Translations under genes and position numbers: made by a program
Notes under the pieces: generated by a model
Seen by the model: the letters and a program-made list of their open reading frames with translations, nothing else
Databases searched by the model: none
What the model was told of the DNA's origin: nothing
From: Alopecurus myosuroides
Taxonomy: Eukaryota > Streptophyta > Magnoliopsida > Poales > Poaceae
DNA length: 64,000 nt
Reading direction: 5' to 3'
NCBI GenBank assembly: GCA_028641055.1
Contig: CM054062.1
Location: forward strand, 178,518,726-178,582,725
Shown: in pieces, positions 57,101 through 64,000 of the stretch
Position numbering within the stretch: the first letter of the stretch is position 1
How the letters are laid out: every line of letters starts with the position of its first letter

Positions 57101-58096
57101 TCTATATATACCTAATAATAAAGGCGTTAAGGTTTCCTTGGTTTGGTTTGGTTTGGTAGGTCATTGAAACTGCCCCTAAAATTAGACACAAATTACCCAT
57201 CCTGCCATCGGTAAGTGAAAAAAACTGTTTGGTTGCGCTTTGGTTGGTGTTTTTCGTTTGGTATAGTAGTTTCCGTCACCGACGGTCGCGTACGTGGACG
57301 TCGAACGCCCGAGTTTCTTTTTGTCCGCGTCCGTTTCTTTTTGCACGCCCGCGTTTCAAAAGTCCCAATCGTATCGGAACAACCCTCTTCCTTCAAGTTT
57401 CTTTATCACCACGATCCGATACGATTTCCCTCGGGATAAAAGGAAACGATTACCCTCGAGATTTCTGCCGCAGCGAGAGGAAAAAAGGGAAGACGGCAGA
57501 TTCCAATCGGGGCGACGCCGCTGTCTGCTGTCTCTTTGTCTCCACGACACCATGGAAACCAATGCAAGGAAGCCAACTGATCAACTCGGTGCGATATCTC
57601 TGCCCGTCGGTGTGTCTTCCATAGCACCATGGCAGGCACTGAAAGATGGAGGCGGCCTTTGCCCGAAGCTTCAGGCTTGGCAGACCAAGCGCCGCATGTG
57701 TGTTCCGTAGAGAGTAGAGAGGCACGAGGGACCCAGACCCATGGCGCCGCGCGCCCAAGCTCTGCTGCGAGCGCGCTGATCGGATGCAAGCATGTCAGCG
57801 GTAGGGCGAGCAGCGCATAACTCATTCACGCCATTGAGCACACGGTCGCTCAAATGCGCCAAACGGACCACGGGAACATCGGCGAGAGCCTCGACCCTCT
57901 TCTCCGTGCACGAGGATGGACCACTCGCTGCCGTCAGCTTGGGCTCGCTGCCACATCCATCATGCCTTCAGACACTTCATTGACCTAGATCATCCATCCC
58001 TACAGGCTACAGCCTTCCCGAGCCGGCAGCTTGCCATGCTACTGCATTCCCGGGTTCCCAATAGTTCCCAGTTACATCGATTGTGATCGAGGAAGT
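57101..58096 (+). mobile_element. Probable Helitron, 5' end and gene-fragment-like body (left part)
   Basis: TCTATATATACCTAATAATAAAGG at 57101, preceded by A, fits the TC-start and TCTATAYTA-like terminus of plant Helitrons, which insert between A and T. The next bases (AAATTACCCATCCTGCC and CGTCCGTTTCTTTTTGC types) resemble the leader style of grass Helitrons. 57150-57180 has a short TTTGG repeat. 57540-58090 is GC-rich with short open frames on both strands that look like captured gene pieces, none of which I recognise. It continues at 63070 beyond the copia insertion. A 3' CTRR end with hairpin was not found in the window. Confidence 0.4.
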
Positions 58097-58297
58097 TGTT
58101 GAAGTATGTACATTAGTAGTTCTGTCACGATGAGTTGTAACGGATCAATTGTAACTAGCTGACCGAGTCTTAGGGGATGGATAGATCTAGCTAGGAGTGC
58201 GGCGTCAGTTGCCCATGTCCATAGTGCGTGCTCGCTCTCTGTGGATATGTACTACGATCGATGAGGAATACAATGCGCTGAGTTCCACCATTCAGTT
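58097..58297 (+). repeat. Copia 5' LTR, 201 bp
   Basis: Starts TGTTGAAGTATG. The bases shared by both LTRs extend through TTCAGTT, and the perfect target duplication begins right after, so the end appears to be TT and not CA. Confidence 0.88.
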
Positions 58298-58310
58298 TGG
58301 TATCAGAGCC
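58298..58310 (+). other. Copia primer-binding site (initiator Met tRNA)
   Basis: TGGTATCAGAGCC, the standard plant copia primer site, immediately after the 5' LTR. Confidence 0.92.
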
Positions 58311-58353
58311 TTCTCCTTCTCTCTCCCAAGAGCTCACTCCTCCGCGCGCAGCA

Positions 58354-61300
58354 ATGGCCGACGATGATTCTCTGCCCCTCTCTCGAAACCTCGCCAACTC
58401 CTCCGTTCAGCTGCTCCCCTCTCCTCCCACCACTGATGGCCAAGATATCACTCGCTTCATCAAGTTCAAACTCGATTCCTCCTCCGGCAACTACAACAAA
58501 TGGCGCAATTTCTTTCTTCTCGCCCTCACCAAGTTCAATGCCCGCGATCACGTCGAGGAGGAGACATCGCCGCATCTCGCCGACGATGCGTGGCGCGCCA
58601 CCGATGCCGATATCATCCTTTGGATCTACACCACGATCTCCGATGAGCTCCAGGACATCATCCTCGACCCAGATTGCACCGCCTACTCAGCCTGGCAAGC
58701 CCTCAAACACTTCTTCACGGAGAATGCTGAAGGGCGCGAGATCCACCTCGACAAGGCGTTCTCCAACGCCACGCAGGGCGACCTCGATGTCGTCGCCTAT
58801 TGTCGCAAGCTGAAAGGGCTCGCTGAACAGCTCGGCGATGTTGGTGCCCCCGTCACCGACAAGAAGCTGACGATGCGCCTGATCTCCGGCCTCGACGATC
58901 GCTTCAAGGTCCAGCAGGAGATCCTCGAGACGATGAAGCCCTTCCCCTCCTTCATGCAGGCGCAATCTCGACTGCAGCTCGCCGAAGAGAAGCTGAAGTC
59001 CAAGGCCGCGGCGAGCCCTCAAATCCTGCACACCTCCGGCAACGCTCACACTGGTGGATCAAGCAACGGCGCCCCTCCCTTCCGCTTCCACGGCACCTGC
59101 TACACGTGTGGCGAACAGGGCCACATGGCTAGGTACTGTCCTCGCGGTGGCGACCGCGGCCAGGGCGGTTACGGGCAAAACGGCCGCGGCGGCGGCCAAC
59201 CCTATCAAGGGTGCGGTGGCGCCTCGCAGTGGCATGGCAACAACGGCAACGGCGGCTACGGCAACGGCACCTACAACAGCTACGGGCAGAACTACGGTCG
59301 CGGCGGTGGCCGTGGCCGCGGACGCGGACGCGGCGGCTACAACGCGGGCTACGCCCCTAACCCGGCGCCGTCCAACTACGGTGGCGGACGCGGCGCGCCC
59401 TGGGCACCGCCAAACTCCGCCAGCATCCTTGGCCCCAGCCCAGGTGCACACGGGCAGGTCTACACTCTGATGCCCGCGAGCCACACGCCGCCCACTCCGA
59501 CACCGTACGCCTCCACGCCTGCTCCCACGTTCGACTACTCCACTATGTTCTCCTCTGCCCCGAGCAACTCCAACGGCATGCACCCTGGCGGCGAATGGGT
59601 GCTCGATTCCGGCGCCACCACGCACGTCACCAACAACCAGGGTATTCTCTCCTCGTTTCATCCTCCTCAATGCATTAATTCTTCTGGTATTACAGTTGGC
59701 AATGGATCTGAAATGCCTGTCTCTGCTGTCGGTTCCACAACACTCACATCTCGCCCATTTCTTCTGAATGATGTTCTCGTCACTCCCTCTGTTATTAAGA
59801 ATTTGATATCTGTGCGTAAGTTTACCCGTGATAATTCGTGTTCAATTGAGTTTGACCCCCATGGCTTTTCTGTGAAGGATCTAGCAACCAGGACCACTCT
59901 CATGCGCTCCAGTAGCAGAGGTGATCTATACCCTTTCTTCGGCGATCTCCACTCCACCAACACCGCCCTGACGATCTCCACTACTCGTGATCTATGGCAC
60001 CGCCGCCTTGGTCACCCAAGCAACACAAGTCTCGCCCGCATTTCTTCCCTTTTACCCGAGCCATGTACTACCTCTAGCAATAAATCACCCGTGTGTGAAG
60101 CATGCCAGCTAGGCAAACAACCTCGACTCCCTTTTCCTTCTTCAAATAGCTTTACTTCTTCGCCATTTCAGCTTATACATTGTGACTTGTGGACGTCACC
60201 CATTCCTAGTTTCTCTGGATATGTTTATTATTTGATTATAGTCGATGATTATTCGCATTATTCATGGGCTTTTCCTTTGCGTGCTAAATCTGAAACGGCC
60301 TCTGTCTTGCAACGTTTCTTCGTTTATGTTAAGACTCAATTCGCAAAAATTATTCAATGTGTGCAGTGCGACAATGGGGGTGAATTTCTTAACAATGCTC
60401 TTCGCTCTTTCTTTGCAACTAATGGGATTTCCTTCCGTTTTTCCTGCCCTCATACCTCTCCACAGAATGGAAAAGCCGAGCGTATGCTTAGAACCACCAA
60501 TGATGTAATCCGTACCCTCCTAGCACAAGCCAACCTACCTCCACCGTTTTGGGTCGAGGCCCTACACACCGCAAACCACCTCATCAATATACGCCCCTCA
60601 CGCTCGATACAGCACACCACACCACACTATCGGCTGCTCCAGCAACACCCAACCTACACCCACCTCAGAACTTTCGGATGCACATGTTATCCAAACCTAT
60701 ATGCTACCACATCCCACAAACTACAGCCGCGGTCCACCCGGTGCGTGTTCATTGGATACCCACGAGAACATAAGGGATATAGGTGCCTGGACCTCTCCTC
60801 ACGGCGCGTTATAGTTTCCAGGCATGTCACGTTCGACGAGTCTTCATTTCCTTACTCCCCACCGCAACAAACCACAGCCGAACCCACACACAGCCCCGCC
60901 GCAGGAAATCCCGCCCCGATCCCCATCGGGATCCGCTTCCTACCAGCACCTGGTCGCGCATCGTCCTCGAACTCCGTCCCGAGCGGATCACGCTCGTCCA
61001 CCGCTCCGCGCCAATCAGGTGGCGCCACCTCACCCGCCCACGCCCCCGACAGCATCCAGACAGCGCCATCAATGCACGCGGACCCCGTCTCTCCATCATT
61101 GCGCCCATGCGAATCTGCCTCGCAGACCGCAGCAGCATCCTCACCGGGATCGCCACCCACCACTCCGCAACCGCCACGTCAGCCAACTCTGCCCCCCCAC
61201 GCGATACCGATCCGGCCACCCCAAAATGCACACAATATGTCCACTCGAGCCAAAGATGGGTTTTTGATGCCACGACGTTTAATTAATCTTTCTGCCACCA

Positions 61301-62874
61301 CCACACCCCCTCCAATTTCACCCATTCCCTACTCCTATCGACAAGCACTTAAAGATCCAAATTGGCATGCTGCTATGCTTGATGAGTTTAATGCATTGTT
61401 GCAGAATGATACTTGGTCTTTGATTCCCTGTCCTGCAGGTGCCAACGTGGTAACAGGCAAATGGATATTTCGGCACAAGCTAAATCCCGATGGGACACTT
61501 TCTCGGTACAAGGCTAGGTGGGTCGTGCGAGGATTCACTCAACAAGCTGGGGTAGACTACGGTGAGACTTTTAGTCCAGTGGTAAAACCAGCAACTATTC
61601 GAGTAGTACTTTCTCTAGCCACCTCACAATCTTGGCCCATACACCAATTAGATGTTAAAAACGCATTTCTACACGGTGATCTCCAAGAAACTGTTTATTG
61701 CCAACAACCTTCGGGCTTCCTTGATTCACACTCACCCACCCATGTTTGTCATCTCAAGAAATCCCTCTACGGCCTAAAACAAGCACCTCGCACATGGTTC
61801 ACTAGATTCACCTCATTTCTCCTTACCATTGGTTTTTCGGCATCGAAATGTGACTCTTCTTTGTTCATTCTTCATCGCAATAATGAGCTAGCCTACCTCC
61901 TATTATATGTTGATGATATCCTTCTAACAGCCAACACCACCCCACTTCTCCGCTCTGTCATCACCGCCCTCTCCTCCGAATTTTCCATGACCGATCTAGG
62001 GCCACTCCACCATTTCCTAGGAGTAAATGTACACCAAAATGCATCCGGTATTTTTCTTTCACAGCAACAGTACACGTTGGAAATTCTCGACCGTGCAAAC
62101 ATGATCAACTGCAACCCACTGTCCACCCCAGTTGATTCCCGAGCCAAAGCATCTATTCACGATGGTGTTCCTTTCGGTGATCCTCCACTGTATCGTAGTT
62201 TGGTCGGAGCTCTTCAATACCTGACACTGACTCGTCCTGATATCTCCTACGCCGTCCAACAACTATGCCTCTTCATGCATGCCCCCAAGACATCCCATTT
62301 TCAGCTAGTGAAGCGAGTTCTCCGGTACCTACGCGGCACTACACACTATGGCCTTCAGCTTTACCGAACTGCCTCCACCGACTTGATTGCGTACAGCGAC
62401 GCCGACTGGGCAGGGTGCCCGGACACCCGGAAGTCGACGTCGGGCTTCTGCGTCTTCTTGGGAGACAACCTTGTCTCCTGGTCTTCGAAGCGACAAGCCA
62501 CCGTGTCACGTTCGAGCGCGGAGGCGGAATACCGAGCAGTTGCCAATTGCGTTGCTGAATCTTGCTGGATGCGGCAGCTGCTCACGGAACTTCATCGACC
62601 ACCTCGTCGCGCCACTGTCGTTTACTGCGACAACGTCTCGGCGATGTATCTCTCGACAAACCCAGTTCAGCATCAGCGAACTAAACATGTTGAGATTGAT
62701 CTTCACTTCGTTCGTGATCGCGTATCCTTGGGCGAGGCCAGGGTTCTGCACGTTCCATCTGCATCGCAGTTCGCAGACATCTTCACGAAGGGCCTGCCTA
62801 CGACGATATTCAGTGATTTCAGGTCCAGTCTCAACATCTTCCCATCCGATGTTTCGACTGCGGGGGGATGTTGA
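58354..62874 (+). CDS. Copia gag-pol polyprotein, 1506 aa, intact
   Basis: Start ATG 58354 (MADDDSLPLSRNLANSS) is the first in-frame ATG after the primer site; the frame is open further back to a TTG but that has no start. Domains by residue: gag capsid-like (UBN2-type) about 30-230 with NYNKWRNFFLLALTKF; zinc knuckle CYTCGEQGHMARYC at 249; a Gly-rich stretch to about 360; protease WVLDSGATTH with Asp 418; GAG-preintegrase WHRRLGHPS near 547; integrase with Asp 611 (HCDLW), Asp 673 (CDNGGEF), Glu 709 (NGKAER), exact DD35E spacing; a Pro/Ser-rich linker; reverse transcriptase with KWIFRHKLNPDG and YVDD at 1185-1188; RNase H YSDADWAG near 1348, SAEAEYRA and DNVSAMYL; end PTTIFSDFRSSL. All catalytic residues are present. 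The stop TGA lies six bases inside the 3' LTR. No lesion is seen, so it may be mobile. Confidence 0.95.
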   Translation: MADDDSLPLSRNLANSSVQLLPSPPTTDGQDITRFIKFKLDSSSGNYNKWRNFFLLALTKFNARDHVEEETSPHLADDAWRATDADIILWIYTTISDELQDIILDPDCTAYSAWQALKHFFTENAEGREIHLDKAFSNATQGDLDVVAYCRKLKGLAEQLGDVGAPVTDKKLTMRLISGLDDRFKVQQEILETMKPFPSFMQAQSRLQLAEEKLKSKAAASPQILHTSGNAHTGGSSNGAPPFRFHGTCYTCGEQGHMARYCPRGGDRGQGGYGQNGRGGGQPYQGCGGASQWHGNNGNGGYGNGTYNSYGQNYGRGGGRGRGRGRGGYNAGYAPNPAPSNYGGGRGAPWAPPNSASILGPSPGAHGQVYTLMPASHTPPTPTPYASTPAPTFDYSTMFSSAPSNSNGMHPGGEWVLDSGATTHVTNNQGILSSFHPPQCINSSGITVGNGSEMPVSAVGSTTLTSRPFLLNDVLVTPSVIKNLISVRKFTRDNSCSIEFDPHGFSVKDLATRTTLMRSSSRGDLYPFFGDLHSTNTALTISTTRDLWHRRLGHPSNTSLARISSLLPEPCTTSSNKSPVCEACQLGKQPRLPFPSSNSFTSSPFQLIHCDLWTSPIPSFSGYVYYLIIVDDYSHYSWAFPLRAKSETASVLQRFFVYVKTQFAKIIQCVQCDNGGEFLNNALRSFFATNGISFRFSCPHTSPQNGKAERMLRTTNDVIRTLLAQANLPPPFWVEALHTANHLINIRPSRSIQHTTPHYRLLQQHPTYTHLRTFGCTCYPNLYATTSHKLQPRSTRCVFIGYPREHKGYRCLDLSSRRVIVSRHVTFDESSFPYSPPQQTTAEPTHSPAAGNPAPIPIGIRFLPAPGRASSSNSVPSGSRSSTAPRQSGGATSPAHAPDSIQTAPSMHADPVSPSLRPCESASQTAAASSPGSPPTTPQPPRQPTLPPHAIPIRPPQNAHNMSTRAKDGFLMPRRLINLSATTTPPPISPIPYSYRQALKDPNWHAAMLDEFNALLQNDTWSLIPCPAGANVVTGKWIFRHKLNPDGTLSRYKARWVVRGFTQQAGVDYGETFSPVVKPATIRVVLSLATSQSWPIHQLDVKNAFLHGDLQETVYCQQPSGFLDSHSPTHVCHLKKSLYGLKQAPRTWFTRFTSFLLTIGFSASKCDSSLFILHRNNELAYLLLYVDDILLTANTTPLLRSVITALSSEFSMTDLGPLHHFLGVNVHQNASGIFLSQQQYTLEILDRANMINCNPLSTPVDSRAKASIHDGVPFGDPPLYRSLVGALQYLTLTRPDISYAVQQLCLFMHAPKTSHFQLVKRVLRYLRGTTHYGLQLYRTASTDLIAYSDADWAGCPDTRKSTSGFCVFLGDNLVSWSSKRQATVSRSSAEAEYRAVANCVAESCWMRQLLTELHRPPRRATVVYCDNVSAMYLSTNPVQHQRTKHVEIDLHFVRDRVSLGEARVLHVPSASQFADIFTKGLPTTIFSDFRSSLNIFPSDVSTAGGC
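62860..62868 (+). other. Copia polypurine tract
   Basis: GCGGGGGGA directly before the 3' LTR, and within the coding frame. Confidence 0.8.
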
Positions 62875-63069
62875 AGTATGTACATTAGTAGTTCTGTCAC
62901 GATGAGTTGTAACAGATCAATTGTAACTAGCTGACCGAGTCTTAGGGGATGGATAGATCTAGCTAGGAGTGCGGCGTCAGTTGCCCACGTCCATAGTGCG
63001 TGCTCGCTCTCTGTGTATATGTACTACGATCGATGAGGAATACAATGCGCTGAGTTCCACCATTCAGTT
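62869..63069 (+). repeat. Copia 3' LTR, 201 bp
   Basis: Differs from the 5' LTR at about three positions (CGG/CAG, CAT/CAC, GGATAT/GTATAT). Confidence 0.93.
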
Positions 63070-64000
63070 GAAGTCTCGGTCGATGAATCCGGCCGGTTGG
63101 GCCTCTTCTAGCTCCATAGTGGAGGGCGAAGATTTGAGCCAGCCAAGCCCAGGTTCTTCAAGCTCCTGTACGATGTGGCAGGGGGGTCGGTGATTTGAGG
63201 TGGCCAGGACCTGTATCTATGGTTCCGCATAAGGATTTTGTTCTTCCCCTGCGGGTGGTGTAGTCGTGGAAGAAAAATTCGAGTCGATCTGCTCTGTGGC
63301 TGGTCCGCCCTGGCAGTCTCCGTGCTCCAACATCCGCCACCGCAGCGTCCTAATTCCTCCGAATAATTTAATTCACCCTGCAAAACACAGCAATGTCACT
63401 GATTGCCTCAAACATGGCTTGGTTAGTACTCAATGGTTATCCACGTATGTACCATAGAATGGGGCAATGTTTGTCGTATTCTCTGTACACACTGTCATAC
63501 GGAGATGATTATATTCTTTTGTTTCTGTTTAACAAAAACTCATACCCTTGTTTGTAATACCTAGAAGATGTACAAATGTTGCCAGATGGTTCAATTTCCA
63601 GTGCACGACTTTCTTAATAGTGAGGCTGCTAATGGTGTTATTGTGTTAATACATGTTTTGACAAGCTCACTATGATGATTTAATAGTTTGAGGCAGGAGT
63701 TGGATAGCTCTCCGCAAGCATTTCCGATTGGAGCTATGCAACCTCACTTGGATTTCGTACCTTCAAATGAAACCTGGGAAATTTCCATGTGAGCCCAATG
63801 GTTATTATAGACTGAGAAGATTATTTTATTTAGTGTTCTTCCCGTGTAATTTAGCAAAAAAATCAAGTAATGATTCTCTTGTAAATTTATAAGTTTCGGC
63901 ATGACTATGATGTTACGCACTTCTGGGAAACCATGGGAAGGTAGGTTTTCTTTTTTCTTTCTTTCGAGGCGATTGTACCACAATGGAACAAGTAAATGAA
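63070..64000 (+). mobile_element. Right part of the probable Helitron or its host sequence
   Basis: Continues the sequence left of the copia after the target duplication. 63070-63400 is GC-rich with gene-like pieces; 63400-63690 is AT-rich like an intron; 63697-63792 is an exon-like segment. No Helitron 3' end is seen before the window stops, so whether this is captured DNA or a real host gene cannot be told here. Confidence 0.35.
63697..63792 (+). CDS. Candidate terminal exon of an unidentified gene or gene fragment
   Basis: A 3' splice-like TTTGAGGCAG precedes 31 open codons with ordinary amino-acid composition (ELDSSPQAFPIGAMQPHLDF, then a Trp-containing end) and TGA at 63790. I do not recognise the protein. 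Another exon-like piece lies near 63565-63625. Either a captured fragment in the Helitron or the end of a real gene; low certainty. Confidence 0.25.
   Translation, partial: ELDSSPQAFPIGAMQPHLDFVPSNETWEISM

Larger units (their letters stand above)
58097..63069 (+). mobile_element. Young, apparently intact Ty1/copia retrotransposon (4973 bp)
   Basis: LTRs 58097-58297 and 62869-63069 (201 bp each) differ at three positions by hand comparison. Target duplication GAAGT is perfect (58092-58096, 63070-63074). Met-tRNA primer site TGGTATCAGAGCC starts at 58298, directly after the LTR; polypurine tract GCGGGGGGA ends at 62868. One unbroken polyprotein frame. At 1.3e-8 per site per year, 3/201 gives about 0.6 million years, with wide error. 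The short LTR and compact 5-kb size suit the Ale/Retrofit-like or related short copia lineages; the lineage is not certain. Confidence 0.95.

Noticed and set aside
57193..57871. Several overlapping frames of 60-140 codons on both strands
   Set aside because: GC-rich stretch opens many frames at once; none shows a recognisable domain or clear splice structure, so none is called as a gene.
59059..59670. A 203-codon Ala/Val-rich minus-strand frame inside the copia
   Set aside because: Antisense shadow of the Gly-rich gag region.

Overview
This window is typical intergenic DNA of a large, repeat-rich grass genome. It is made almost entirely of nested and broken LTR retrotransposons, plus one probable Helitron. 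Pooideae (wheat, barley, oat or ryegrass relatives) is likely from the SIRE/Maximus-type copia, the Athila-type LTRs opening TGATACGTCT and the Tat-type gypsy LTRs; this is an inference from family resemblance. I found no tRNA, rRNA or CRISPR and no complete ordinary host gene. The only clearly recognisable host sequence is a captured exon of a plastid DUF21/CNNM-type protein inside a retroelement LTR.

Layout. 1-1157 is the 3' end of a long LTR (called family L here; two more copies lie downstream). 1158-2868 is a minus-strand retroelement remnant with a TATA box inside a field of CCGGAAATTTCCGG-like palindromes. 2869-5096 and 31530-35321 are the two halves of one minus-strand copia polyprotein of SIRE/Maximus type. 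It was split by a 26.4-kb plus-strand Tat-lineage gypsy element (Tat1, 5097-31529) with 616-bp LTRs and a target duplication GATAT/GATAC. Tat1 carries a degraded gag-pro-pol frame with a 2.2-kb internal tandem duplication, and an antisense multi-exon gene with its own TATA box. The last exon of that antisense gene was split by a minus-strand non-autonomous Athila-like element (15776-27180). One LTR of that element was in turn split by a 4.46-kb family-L LTR (21188-25646) carrying the DUF21 exon. This is a four-level nest, and each of the three insertions can be checked from its duplicated target bases.

35363-48607 is a compound Athila-type structure on the plus strand. It consists of a truncated LTR fused to the 3' end of an internal domain (split by a perfect single family-L LTR, 35958-40233, target duplication CTCTC), then a full 1343-bp LTR, primer-binding site, gag-protease, no polymerase, and an ATHILA ORF1-like reading frame. 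It is cut at 48607 against a second, minus-strand, 5'-complete Tat element (Tat2, 48608-55174). 55175-57100 holds a minus-strand gypsy LTR remnant with a Met-tRNA primer site. At 57101 a likely Helitron 5' end begins; into it a young, apparently intact copia element inserted (58097-63069, 1506-aa polyprotein, 201-bp LTRs, target duplication GAAGT).

How the parts relate. Most reading frames are dead (nonsense mutations, frameshifts, one integrase Asp-to-Asn change); only the last copia looks able to make its full protein. The most unusual signals are: a short two-exon acidic reading frame with a GC-AG intron inside the family-L LTR; the captured DUF21 exon in the same LTR position and orientation; an amber stop between protease and reverse transcriptase shared by all three Tat copies; a Tat gag frame open from an ATG inside the LTR through the primer-binding site; and repeated polypurine-like motifs near the Tat antisense gene.
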